From the NCBI GenBank assembly GCA_914767715.1, contig OU612069.1:14813387-14877386 (forward strand): a stretch of 64,000 bases of DNA, given 5' to 3'. Shown here piece after piece: positions 10,333 through 22,237 of the stretch. The position numbers were made by a program, and so were the translations under genes. The stretch's first letter is position 1; each line of letters starts with the position of its first letter. The notes beneath the pieces were generated by a model that was not told where the DNA came from, did not search any database, and was given only the letters and a program-made list of their open reading frames with translations. The DNA comes from Membranipora membranacea. Lineage: Eukaryota > Bryozoa > Gymnolaemata > Cheilostomatida > Membraniporidae.

Positions 10333-11933
10333 ATTATCCAGGGATTTACAGTATACTTACCTTGTGCCTTACGGTCTGTCAAGTCTTGAATTTTTATGAA
10401 TGGCAAACTTCACACACACACAGCTAGGGTCTTAACAACCACTACTCAAACGCTATGTAAGTAAATATATTTTGTGACAATACGGCATGCTAAAAGGAGG
10501 ACAACTCCTAAATAATAAATTAAAATCTGATTGCAATTGCTAGCGATTGGCTGTGATGGTAGGGGGTCTCAGCACACAACACTGTTGCCTTAACTATAGG
10601 ATATATATTCATATAGATTATCTCAAATCAAGTACCAAAATAAATAGGCTAATTCTACATATAACTGTGACAATGTATTGTGAACATGACAAGGGAAGTA
10701 TTCATCAAACTATTCCCAAAAAAAACTGTGAGGAAACAGATACAAAGAACTTTGCATGAAAGTTGTTGTTATAACCAGGCGTTCCAGATACGAATCTAGT
10801 TGTGGCATAATTGCTGTTATACATGGAATCAGTCAGATTATAATTTTAAGATTTGTCTTGTGTATGAGCTTTAGGCCTACTGAGCCAATCTATTACTCAT
10901 TCTGGTCAATGATTAAGTTTGCATGGTTGGGAGGGTCAGTGCCTGTACGTTTGTCAGTCAGTGGGAAATTCCACACGTGAAGATAAATCACGTTCTACAT
11001 GGAAACAACGGAGGGGTTACTCAGGGATAAAGAATATAGGATAGAATATAATGTTATAATCTCCCTTCGCATCTCCCTAGGCCGTAATAGTGCTTTCTCA
11101 TACCAAGGCTAAACTCTATGTAATCATACATTAGTTCACAACTAGCAGACCAGCTCTTTTTTGGAGGAGAGCATGTTCAGCTAATTATACGTTTGGGAGG
11201 GTTTTGAATTGATAATGCTTCAATATCAATCTTATAGTGATTAGAAATGAATCCACCGTGCGATTCATAACTGGTTTTAATATAGAACCGTTTATTGTAT
11301 TGTTGTGAAACTACTGAGGATTCATCCAAATGATAATACCTGCTTTGAATAGAATTAATTGCTTGCAGGTAATCACTTACGCCAATAGTGGTCTAGAACT
11401 AAGCGCTCCATGGTTTCAAATTTAGATGTAAATTGACACCTTCTATTGATTATATCTAGAACAACAATGTTTATCATTCAACTTGTGAAGGATCTCCCCT
11501 GATCTGACCATGGTTTCAAAATTAACCTGATTAGAATTTTACAGGAAAGAATAGTTTTGAAACTTTGTTCAGTTCATGTCTAATAGATGCAAGTGTTGCT
11601 CTGGTCATGTGGTCAATTAGAATATGTGCATTGGCTCAAAACAATATTTTAATTGGATTGAATGCGAGGAAGTTTAACTTGATACTTTCAAAGGATTATT
11701 TCAAGGTTATGATTTTTGAGTGTGTAGTTCTCAACTCTGATCCCATTGAACTTATATCATCCAACCCAAATCAAGCTGCCATCCTAGTTAGCACAAAACA
11801 TGTGTGTTCGGGTTGTTGGAACTTACATGGCCCTCTGTATTGCCCCCAACATTTACTGCACACATTTTCTCAATAAATAACTGTCATAACATCTTAAATT
11901 ATTTATCAACGAAAACTATTTTGAATCCTGCAG
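10333..11933. other. intergenic, no supported gene
   Basis: AT-rich sequence with several short open frames but no recognisable motif or splice-compatible exon. No exon 1 resembling those of the other lectin genes was found upstream of the pseudogene at 11934. Confidence 0.5.
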
Positions 11934-12692
11934 GTATCAAAAACAAGTTCTGCTCATGACCTTTACCCAGCGCAAAATGGCGTTGATGGCAACTATGCTA
12001 CCTTCTTTCACACTAAGGAGGGAATTTTGAGCATATGGTCGAGAGTTGACCTCAGCCAAAGTTACTCTATTCAAGCAGTCAACTTGATCAACAGGATTTT
12101 TCAAGGTAAGTAGGATCTTGGTCATAGCAATAGCCCAGTTAATGGAATGTGACATAATTTTGTCACCATATTCAAGCTTATTATGGTCACATATATGAAT
12201 ATCCAAACATGTGGAGTTTGAGAGTTTGTTTCGAATATTGTGAGCATTTAATTGAACCATCAGTAAAAGGGCAATGTATTCAGAGATAAAAAGGTGTATG
12301 ACCTATATCCATATTTTTTCATTTTTTGAGGTTTTTTGAAATTTTACAATGAGCAGTAGATGTTCAAAAGAATCTAGAGTGCGATCATTACTGAATGATT
12401 TAATTGAATTAGTACAAGAAACGTGGTCAGTTTCTAATGCAGAAAAGAGTTTCCAAATTGTATTTCTCTATCCATCAATTACCTTGTATGTCTTTGGTAT
12501 AGAGCGAAGAATCTTTTGGTGACATTAGGATACACTTCCGAAAGACTTTTCTTCACAGATAACTCAGGACCAGAGAACCCATGTGGACGAATACATGGAC
12601 AGCTCAATGCTTCAGCTTACATTACCTGCACTACAGTCATGTTTGGACAGTTGGTACAAGTTCAAAACGATCTTGTACAGAATGAGGTTTAA
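11934..12692 (+). pseudogene. decayed F-type lectin gene (L1), exons 2 and 3 only
   Basis: The exon 2 relic (11934-12105) keeps YPAQNGVDGN, FFHT and INLINR-like landmarks and a good CAAG/GTAAG donor. Its phase at the CAG acceptor differs from every intact copy, and the usual WWRVDL is changed to IWSRVDL. The exon 3 relic (12493-12692) reads WYRAKNLLVTL, then NPCGRIHGQLNASAYITC and LVQVQNDLVQNEV before a premature stop at 12690-12692. Beyond the stop the same frame continues with HLAE, a remnant of the normal C-terminus. The acceptor before exon 3 reads TTGTAT where intact copies have an AG. No exon 1 is present. Five independent defects make a functional product unlikely. Confidence 0.8.
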
Positions 12693-12780
12693 CATCTAGC
12701 TGAAGGTTTTGAACAATAATTTTCTGACACTAATCATAGGCACTGTGTCTCTGGAATCGTTTGTCATATATGTTCATCTA

Positions 12781-12977
12781 GGGGGACTTTCAATTACAAT
12801 CAGCCAAAATCCCAATCTGCTCGCTCACACAATCAGTGAGCGAGACCTGCTAGGGTCTGGCTCACAAATCGTTCACTCATTGATGGAATTATATACTTTC
12901 TGAGGGAGCGATTTGAGATCAAATTTTTCTAACTGAAAGATTAAGTGAGTGATAACTTGGAGCGATGTGATAGTGAT
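12781..12977 (+). mobile_element. MITE, degraded copy (better copy at 58960-59159)
   Basis: Begins GGGGGACTTTCAATTA and follows the reverse complement of the 58960-59159 element: CAGCCAAAATC, a TGATGGAATTATATA region, GAGCGATTT, AAGTGAGTGATAA and GCGATGTGATAGTGATG occur in the same order. The right terminal inverted repeat is lost. Confidence 0.6.
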
Positions 12978-13959
12978 GCTATGCAAAAACAAGTTTCAAA
13001 TACCTTTTACCGAATGTTAGTACCAGTAGACTTTGTGATATGTCACCGACTAAATTACTAAATAAAATGAATTTGATCTGAGTCTCAGTCGATCTGTGAT
13101 AGTGCCTTGTTATGGTCTGTTTACTTAATTACCCAAATCATTTACAAAGTCACATGATTAAAAAAGCTAGCTTTTAACCATATCGCTATTATTTCTACCC
13201 TATAAGAAGTTTGTGAGACTTAACATGACAAAGAAATTACCACTGTGGCAGCACAAATATTCATAAGCATCCATACCAAATACATTTCGGCCACAATAAT
13301 CCTATATTTTCCATTGGTGCACTTTTTTTATCTATCTTTTTTTTTATAATTAAATGCTTAACAATAGAATGTGCAAACAATTCATTTTCTCGATTCTCTT
13401 AAATGTTTGGCAGTACGAGCTGAATTGCTATTACCAAATGATACTGATTGTGATAACTGGTCAATACTGTTACATGAATGATTGTGATCACAGATCTCTC
13501 TAGCCTGTCTTGATGAGCTTTGTCTGTGGGGGTGGGGGGGGGGGTGTTTGTCACGACAGGTTAAAGTCTCTCATGCTAGCAGTCATTCCTGATTTGGTAC
13601 TGACGCACCATACATCCTAGCCAAATGCTTGCAGATCACGATTAAAAATTACCACAGGTCCGCTGAAAGTTTGCACACCCGACATGCAGTAAAATATTGT
13701 GAGTCTTACATGCCATGCCATCTACATCTATTTAATGAAACTAGCCCAATCCTCTGATACAATGCGGCTTATGACTAAAGGGGACAGTTACAAATGCTTT
13801 TAAGTGCAGACTGCAGACTATTGAAGAAATTTATTGTGGATAACAATATTAGAAAACATGGTAGATAAAATCAATTGATTTACATGAGTAGGAGAAGGGT
13901 GTTATGTCATTTCTAATAGTTTGCCATAATTTTAATTCTATAGAATGTATATTGACCAA
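12978..13959. other. intergenic, no supported gene
   Basis: AT-rich DNA with a short G-run (about 13527-13544) and no open frame or motif that I can support. The last part grades into the tandem array. Confidence 0.5.
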
Positions 13960-16760
13960 AGGCAAAACCGTCGTTTGTCAATACGATGCGGTCAATGATC
14001 AGAGGGAAGAGTTAAAATCACTTTGAAGCACTTTTGCACCCTTAGTTTTTGTGGATAACAATGATAGACAACAGCAATTGATTTACATCAGCGAGACAAG
14101 GAGCATTTTGTCTATTCTGGTAATTTACCTAAAAGGGCAACCAAGGTTTCAAACAACTTCTCATTGATGTCCATTGATTAATAGCAGATTGCACCTTCTG
14201 CATGGGGAAAAAGACAAAATATAATTCGGATGATTATTCAGCCAGAATTCTTGTGAAACATTTCTTCCATTAGGTACTCAAACTCAGCTAAAAGAGAATA
14301 CCACATAGCAGTTTCCTGTTCCTGTTATTATTTAGCCTGTGCTCTATAATTATTACAGCAAAGTCTTGAAACCTCCCCTAAACTGAAGTGTTACCCAGCT
14401 TAGAGTCAGCAACTACTTTGAGTTTTGCATCGCGTAATGCACAGAGCTGATGCTGCCCAGCACATTATTTGCTACCCATTAACGCATTGCTGCGAAACCT
14501 TGGTTGCCCTTTAATTATCATTATTATTGGAGAATCTGTATTGACAAAAGGCAAAACTGCAGCTCGTCATGATTCGGAAGAGGATTAAAGGGATGAGTTA
14601 CAAGCACTTTTAAGTGTATGCTGTTGACTTGGTCAGAAATTTATTGTGTATAGCAATGATATAATTTATTATAATATTATTAATATATATATATATATAT
14701 AGATAAAAACAGTTGATTCAACGGAGTCAAACAAAGGTTCCGCTGTCTGATAGTTTAGCATATTGATATTTTTTGTAGTACACATGAATATACCAAAGGC
14801 AAACTAAAGCTTTTCATCATGATTGGAAAGAGCATTAAAGGGAAGAGTTACAAGCATTTTTTAGTGCAGAGTGCAGACTGGATCAAAACAGCATTGATGT
14901 TAACGATGACAGATAAAAAAAACTGATTTACCTAATTGAGAAAAGGGGTGTTCTGTCTTTATAGATACATTGTGATATTTTTCTAGTATCTATTTTGATC
15001 AAAGGTAAAACTGCCGCCTGTCAATATGATGCGGTAGATGATCAAAGGGAAGAGTGACAATCACTTTTAAGTGTAGGGTGTAGACTGGGTCAGAAAGTGA
15101 GACAGACTGACTGGATAAGTGTAATGTGGATAATAATGATGGAAAGACAATCGATTAATTGGAGTTAAACAAGTGGGCTTTTGTCTCCTCAGATAATTTA
15201 CCATAATTAAATTCCTGGAGAATCCATGTTGACAAAAGGCAAAACTGCTGCCTGTCAATATGATGTGGTAGATGATCAAAGGGAAGAGTTACAAGCACTT
15301 TTAAAAAACAGACTGTTGCAATATTGTATTGTCACTGACAATGGTAGATAAAGTCGATTGATTTACATAAGTGAGATAAGGGGCGTTCTGTCTTTGCTCA
15401 TAGTTACATAATGATATTTTGCAGTATCCATTTTTGATCAAAAGTATACTCTCTGCCCGTCAGTATGATGCGGCTAAAGATGAAAGGGGAGAGTTACAAG
15501 CACTTTTAAAAAACAGACTGTTGCAATACTGTATTGCCACTACCGATAATAGATAAAATCGATTGATTTGCATGAGTGAGACAAGGCGTGTTCTGTCTTT
15601 GCTAATAGTTACATAATTATATTTTGCAATATATATATTGATCAAAGGCAAAACTGCCGCTTGTCAATATGATGCGGTAGAAGATCAAAGGAAAGAGTTA
15701 AAAGCACTTTTAAGTGCAGGGCACAGACTGGGTCAGAAAGACATTGTGGTAAACAATGATGTAGATAACATCAAATTAATTAACTGGATTGAGGCAAAGG
15801 GTATTCTTTCTCTTCTGATAGTTTACCATAATGATAAAGTTGGTAGTTATCTTAATTAACCAAAGGGTAGACTACAAACTATTTTGTGTGCAGACTGTTG
15901 TAAAATATACTACGGCTGACAATGAAAAATATAATCGACTGACAGACAAGGGGTGTACTGTCTCTTCTGATAGACCGGATATCAAGGATAGATTAAAGCA
16001 AGCGATTAACTCTAAGACTGCAGCTTGTCAATATGATGTGGTCAATAATCATGTGGAACAGTTACAAGCACCTTTGAGTGCATGCTGCAAACTTACTCAG
16101 AAATGTGTCGAGGATAACAGAAATAGAAAACAGCAATTAATTTATATGAGTGAGAGAAGGGGCGTTTTGTCTTTTCCTATAGTTTTCCATAATTATATTC
16201 CTGGAGAATCTTTATTGATCAGAGGCATACCTTCTGCCCGCCAATATGATGCGGTTAGGATCAAAAGGAAGATTTGCAAGCACTTTAAGATGCAGACTTT
16301 TGTAAAAGTGTACTGCGGCTAAAAATGATAGATAAAATCAATTGATTTACATGAGTGAGTCAAGGGGTGTTCTGTCTTTTCTGATAGTTAACCATAAATT
16401 ATTGATATTTTAATAGAATCTATATTCACCAAATAAAAAACTAACGATTGTCAATATGATGCGGTATATGATCAAAGGGAAGAGTCACAAGCACTTTAAA
16501 TTGCAGGATGCAGACTGGGTCAGAAAGTGATTCCGACAGACTGGATAAGTGTAATGTGGATAACAATGATGAAATCAGTAATTGATTAATTGGAGATAAA
16601 CAAGTGGGCTTTTGTTTCTTCAGCTAATTTACCACAATTTTATTTCTGAATAATCCATGATGACGAAAGGCATACCTTCTACCCATCAATATGATACGGT
16701 TAGGATAAAAAGAAGAGTTACAAGCACTTTTAAGTGCAGACTGCAGACTGTAGCGGAAAT
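13960..16760 (+). repeat. tandem array of ~205-235 bp units with a recurring coding-like motif
   Basis: At least eleven units are anchored on a variant of CAATATGATGCGG at about 13981, 14569, 14819, 15024, 15258, 15462, 15667, 16031, 16244, 16454 and 16689. Most spacings are 204-250 bp, with two larger gaps where units are degraded or missing. Each unit repeats in order: an ATYGATTTACATGAGTGAG block, a TTCTGTCT block, an AT-rich stretch, WYTGATCAAAGGCAAAACTGC, the anchor, then GAAGAGTTACAAGCAC and a CAGACTG block. In several units the anchor region is open as KTAACQYDAVEDQR followed by ELxALLSAG; in others it is broken by stops. Intergenic satellite-like DNA is the default reading. Descent from a repeated exon is possible. 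Confidence 0.8.
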
Positions 16761-17023
16761 TTATTTTGGATATAATTGATAGATAAAAGTAATAATATTG
16801 AGTAAACAGAGAAAGTGGATAATATTGTTCACTCAGCCATCCTTGCGCATTATTGTACCAATAAGAACATTTACTAAGATTTGTGCGTTGTTAAGCAGAA
16901 CGAATGTTGACTAACAACCATCTCATCCGATGTTTATAATTTATTACATAGCCTTGATATCGTTTTCATCATTTCTTGATTTAACAGAAATCAGTGCACT
17001 TGCAAACATTCAGGGGTAGCACT

Positions 17024-18825
17024 ATGTATGTAAATATTGTTAACATCATTGTTGCAAGTTTGCTTCTGCTATTTTCAAAATGTGAGCCAAACACAGTTAT
17101 TCCTACAAGCATGGTATTTCAGAGTACATGGTTTCCGATCAGCTGGTATTTTGAGATATCCAGTGTTGGAAGTCGTATAGAATGCGTATTTTCACTGTTG
17201 AAACAAGACAGGTTTGCAGCATTCAACTTTAAGCAAGGAAAATGCTATTTATATATGATCCCCGGTTGTCTTGTCTTCAATCATACATCGCTGCTGCGTC
17301 AGAGTGAAAACACAACTCAAGTGTTTATCACATCAGATGGAATGAATACAGAGCGGTCACAAACATCAACAAGAAATTTAGCACGCGGTGAGTGAGTATG
17401 GGTTGATTAGAGGGTTGATTAAAATAAGGTATCTGATCGCCGACCACATCCCAAAGCAAGGGTGGTAAATTATTAGCTGCCTTAGTGTCGAGGTTGCAAT
17501 ATCTGTGCCAGGTTGCTCTCAGTTTGCAGGCAGGTCGAAGCACTCATTGTGGCCAATCTAACCCCAGTATTTGATGGACGGCGGTGGGATTCAAACCCAC
17601 GACCTGCAACATTTTCATGCTAAATGAAGGGCGCTCTAACCCACTGAGCCACCTCCTACTCCAAATGTGTACCAGTCATCGCTTAGCATTATAAGTTCAG
17701 TGAACATTGAACCAACTTCCACAGATTGATTTTTAATAGGAAATTAGACACATCTGTGCAACAAGAGAACCCAAGATGGCAGACATAACAATGTGCTTAT
17801 CTCTATTTTAATTCAATTTTTAAGTACAATCAATTAGATTTCAGATAATCGGTCACTACAATTTCCTAAAACGCAAATAAAATACATCGCATGTTTAGTA
17901 TGTTACTGTGAATGGTGTATACCCTAACACAATTTTATTTCAGGCAAAACTGCACTGATGATTTCAACCTACGGCAACATCCACCAATACCCAGCAAGTA
18001 AAGGCGTAGATGGAGACTTTAACAACTTCTTTCATACATTGGGTCAGCCTGGAGACTGGTGGAGAGTAGATCTTGGTTTCAGCCACTGCATTCAGGGGGT
18101 GAACTTGGTAAACCGAAAAGACAGTAGTAAGTAAAGCTTTGCAAGCATCTTTGATTATATTAAGTGCCGATCCTTAGACCTTAATTTTTGCTGATATTTT
18201 AGAAAACGGAAATTTAATTGAAAGGAATTATGAGAATGAAACCATAAATCGAGAAGTTACCCGTTTGTTGGATAAAATATTCAAACCTTTATGAAATTTC
18301 ATAGCTATCCTCAATTTTTCACCGCCTCTACATGCAAACTTTCAAAATCGAAACATTGTATCTCACTGAATTCGGTCTAGTGTGTTGCTGATGATTGCAT
18401 ATCTTGCTATATCAAAGATTTGATAGGTGATTTCGGGTATATACCATAGCCTCAATCTTATTTTTATCTTCAGGCTTTATTACTATTTCCTGAAAATTTG
18501 CAAGGCCACGCCAAAAACCATACATTTAGTACCCAGCTGAAAAGTTAACATCAAGCTGGTAATAATTGCTCTATCTCATCTGCTTGTAGTCTACTGGGTC
18601 AGAACAAACAACCTTCAGATAACAGTAGCAGATACAGAGGAAAGAATTTTCTTCACAGATGATTTAGGACCAGACAATTTATGTGGAATCGTACATGGAC
18701 AGCTCAATGCTTCAGCTTACATTACCTGTAGTACTCATATGTCAGGAAGACTGGTACAAGTTCAAAATGATGTTGTACAGCAGTGGGCTTTAGCTCTGGC
18801 AGAAGTACAAGTGTTTGGGTTTTAA
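17024..18825 (+). CDS. secreted PAN-like/F-type lectin (L2)
   Basis: Three exons, 17024-17387, 17944-18126 and 18590-18825, join in phase 1 to give 260 aa. Exon 1 encodes a hydrophobic signal peptide (about residues 1-20) and a PAN/apple-like domain (IECVFSLLKQDRFAAFNF, then CYLY). Exons 2-3 encode a fucolectin-type domain: YPASKGVDGD, FFHT, WWRVDL, NLVNRKD, then DNLCGIVHGQLNASAYITC and a C-terminal LAEVQVFGF. Of the family motif H-X(24-26)-R-X-D-X4-R/K, this copy keeps H, 26 residues, R-K-D, and an R one residue later than canonical, so sugar binding is plausible. The likely role is an extracellular carbohydrate-binding (innate immune) protein. The ATG at 17024 is chosen because it opens the signal peptide. 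The AATAAA at 18921 may end the transcript. Confidence 0.85.
17420..17665 (-). repeat. tRNA-derived SINE in intron 1 of L2
   Basis: Read on the minus strand, the head is GGAGGTGGCTCAGTGGGTTAG (A box), then GGTTTGAATCCC (B box, plus-strand 17586-17597) and CGCCGTCCATCAA, with a non-tRNA body reaching to about 17420. The same head type occurs on the plus strand at 22389, which marks a dispersed SINE family. The left boundary is uncertain. Confidence 0.65.
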
Positions 18826-20508
18826 ACAAGACTTGGTACTCTTTATCAAATATGTTTAATTGATATTAAACGTGTCGACCTGTACTAAACATGATAAACT
18901 TTGGTGACTACAGATACATTACAATAAACATCTTTCATCTTGGTCGGGTCAGTTCAGATAACCCAATATACCATCATACTATCAGCTCTCCATTGTTATA
19001 TGTATGTCTTTTATTGGTTACAATTTTTTTACAGTGCAACTTGCAGTTTCTGAATTGTTCAAATGCAAACTGCATATCATAACGTTTTCCATCATACAGT
19101 GTGTGTGTGAGACTTTGTGAAAACAAATTCAAAGTACATGCAACCAATGAAGAATCAGATGTGTTTTTCTTTTTGAAGATTCACACACTTGTGTTCATTT
19201 GCAGCACATAAACTTTCGGAGTTATATTGTTTTGTTGACCCCCAACGAATTGCACGCAAAAATAAATCTCATATGATAAATTGTTATATCTGAACCACAT
19301 TTTAGCATGTAATGCAGTACAATAACATTACACTGCAAATTTCCTTAATTATATACGAAATTCAGCTTCTAAAAATTTTAAACATGATCCTTCACTAGTT
19401 TAATGTTACTACAAGACGCCCCACGTCTTAGACTATTAATTTAAGCCCACTTATAAAGGACTTTTTACCACAGCTACCATCAGGAAAATATATGACAATA
19501 CAATACAGGTTTTATTGGGGGAAAGACATTTTTTACGCACCATGATTTTAACCCTCAATGATATTTTTTAAACCCAATCCACGATAAGATGTCAGCTTTT
19601 CTTATGTACTTTTTACTTCCATTTGAACAGCAGGGTATTAAACAGCTAATTTCGCTACATTCTTGTATGTGAGTGATAAATAAACCAATCAATCAATCAA
19701 TCGATCAATCAATGAATCGATCAATTGATCAATTGATCAATCGATCAATCAATCAATAAATCAACTGTATTTTCAACTTGGCATCATTCTATATAGGAAA
19801 ATAAATCAAAGCCAATTATCACAGTTTAAGACAATATCCTTAAGGACATTTTCAGTCTATGAAATCAATTTGTTGAAGTGTGCTTTAATGACTTAGCACC
19901 AGAAGCTTACTTCATATTAACTATCGCAGTGCAAAAGCGCAGAGCCGACACCATATATGTTGATGTTTATTTAACAGTATGGTGTAACAATGATTTTTCA
20001 AAGTTTTGTAGCAATGATTGACATCATTTATCATTCATGTTGCGTAAACAAACAGTTTTCATAGGAACCATTAGGGACATGAGCACAATATATACCTGCA
20101 TGGCAAAAATTGTAATATCAGCACCCATCAAGAGCTACAGAGTAATAGCACTTTTAATTCAACAGTAATTTGTAGTTTTTTGTGTGTAGAATTGATGGAT
20201 CATTGTTATAAAAGAATTTCCATTTATGACCGCGACGCATTTCTAAAGTAGTAAATTAGTATGATGAAATACAATGACGTTGGACACTGCCATTTGACAT
20301 ATTTCTTTGAGTTCATGTTTAATGATTTGTTTAAATGAATGCATCAGCCATCACTAATCATGTTTAAAATGATATAATTGTCAGGTATCAACACATGCTT
20401 AATGTTTAGCATCAAATATAAAATTGAGAAACATATTTTTTATCATGTGTGTTGAGACATGTAATTTTATCCAGATAGTCATTGAGACATTGCTTTTAGT
20501 TCTTGATC
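18826..20508. other. L2 3' flank / original upstream region of L3
   Basis: No gene is supported. If the transposon at 20512-47638 is removed, this segment becomes the 5' flank of L3, so it should contain the ancestral L3 promoter in its last few hundred bases. No clear TATA box was identified near 20508. Confidence 0.5.
19684..19766 (+). repeat. (AATC)n simple repeat
   Basis: Tandem AATC/GATCAATT-type tetranucleotides with scattered substitutions (CAATCAATCAATCGATCAAT and similar). Confidence 0.9.
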
Positions 20509-20511
20509 ACA
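20509..20511. other. target-site duplication ACA, left copy
   Basis: The three bases ACA directly precede the CACTG end of the transposon. The same ACA follows its CAGTG end at 47639-47641. A 3-bp duplication is the hallmark of CACTA-type insertion. Confidence 0.8.
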
Positions 20512-20785
20512 CACTGCGTTTCATGCCTCTGAATTGTCTGACAATTCTGTACAATTCTAGAATTGTCGAGATTTGACCCATTTACAATGAACCAACCAGC
20601 TTTCCATTATCATTTAATTAAACCTGCCTGCTAAATAAATTACATTCACTATTGTGTTGTTATAGAATGAGCCTTCACAGTGTATGACAATATAATATAA
20701 TAGGCTTGATTTTACATGTAATGTGTTTCTATGTAATGACAAGACCACCTATACTATGTTCTAATAAAGATAACTCATGTAAACT
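20512..20785 (+). repeat. left terminal inverted repeat of the CACTA element
   Basis: Matches the reverse complement of 47361-47638. The match is near-perfect from 20512 to about 20603, continues with small indels through AATTACATTCACTATTGTG and GGCTTGATTTTACATGTAAT, and fades after TGTTCTAATAAAGATAA (about 20757-20773). Confidence 0.9.
20531..20567. promoter_or_regulatory. subterminal palindrome pair, probable transposase-binding sites
   Basis: Two adjoining palindromes, GAATTGTCTGACAATTC and ACAATTCTAGAATTGT, start 19 bp inside the left end. An identical pair lies at 47583-47619. Short subterminal motifs repeated near both ends are bound by TnpA-type proteins in plant CACTA elements; the role here is inferred. 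Confidence 0.55.
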
Positions 20786-22237
20786 TCACCCTCACAAACA
20801 AAACACTTAACACTCAGCGAGAACCTACAATAATTTAGATAGAAACATTGAACTTGCCTGTGGCAGGGTTGCCAACTGCAACCATAGCAAAACTGACAAA
20901 TTTACTTTAAAATGGGCTAAGCACTAGGGCTGCAGTATTCTCTTTTCTGACTTGTATTCCCAATACAAGTTAGAGACGGTAAGCTCAACTTGATTTAAAT
21001 AAGTCATTAAAAGTCTTCCAGGATCAGGGTACAGTTAAATTTTCAAGTTACTTGTCATGTACTGAGGTTAATTAATGAAAGGTCTAAGAATGAATACTGA
21101 CATTATACAGAGTGACAGTGTATTAGATACCAAACATAGTCAGAATTCATACTGCAAGACTGTTCATTTTTGTTATTGTAACGATTTATTGCTGCATTTT
21201 ATTCCACCGAGCTGCTTCCTTCAAATATAGAACAATAACTCACAGCTGACCATATATGTCCTAAAAACAGAATATCCATCTTATTGCGCTCCAATGATAG
21301 ATTCAGCTCCTTGCTGGCACACACAGACAGGTCTTCCTTATTCATAGTACGAGTTTGGTCAGCCAAAGATAAAGCTCCCGGACTGTAATAAATCCGTAAT
21401 CCATATTCATCATAGGTGCGTTTCTAAACTGCTACACCGCTGACTGTCTATCATAACATGTACCGGTAGCATCGTGTCCTGAAAATGAGACAAAATACAT
21501 GTTCTTAATAAATAGCTGTCTGTTTGGAGAAATCAAATCAATAGAACATAACCTGATGTGATGTGACCCACCAAGTTGACATATCTGCATAAATATTAAA
21601 AATCAGTTTGCTGTTAAAATGATTCAACTTACCCTTTGGAATGCCTGAACGGAAAGTCAACAATGCCAAATGAGGGAAACTAGAATTCACTTTCAGCTGG
21701 CAGAATAGTCATGTGACTATATTGTGCCTTCCTCAGTCATATCTGCTCTGATCATTTGAAGATAGAGCGTACCATCAGGAATTGAACGAGTGCTTGCGTT
21801 CAAGGGAACGCTTTCACCCAAGTACTCACTTGCACATGCTAATTGTCCATTGAATGAGTGATTTTCCAGGTATTTATCACAAAACCTAATAGTAAGACAA
21901 TGAACGCCTATTTACTATTGAGAACAAAATTCTATAGGCACAGTTTTCGGTTGTGGATGCCCAGCAACATCATTTTGCTTTTGACTATCAACTGTTTTTA
22001 ATAAAAAATCACCAATAAGCTCAAAGAATTGTCTTCTGTTTTTGAAGGAGGGGGCAACTCTTGTGCTATCATGATCTAAGCGGGGAGTTCGCGACAAAAT
22101 TACTAGTCTAAGTCGGCATTCTCAGGCATCAAGTTGAAGATATTTATTGTAGAATAGATGATACCTGCACAAAGCTCTTTGATTATACATAGTCAGACTA
22201 AGCTAAATAAAAAATTAACAGCAACATAAACAAAACA
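20786..22237. other. non-coding left arm of the element
   Basis: About 1.45 kb between the left inverted repeat and the end of gene B. No exon is supported. A TTTATT at 22143-22148 reads AATAAA on the minus strand, 90-95 bases past the gene B stop, and could be its polyadenylation signal. Confidence 0.5.

Noticed and set aside
11565-11876. 103-codon open frame as exon 1 of the L1 lectin
   Set aside because: It shows no signal peptide or PAN-like motif of the kind shared by the other exon 1 sequences and has no matching phase-1 donor.
13960-16760. CRISPR array or centromeric satellite
   Set aside because: Units are long (about 205-235 bp), diverged and without spacer structure, and the context is eukaryotic; eleven units are too few to call a centromere.
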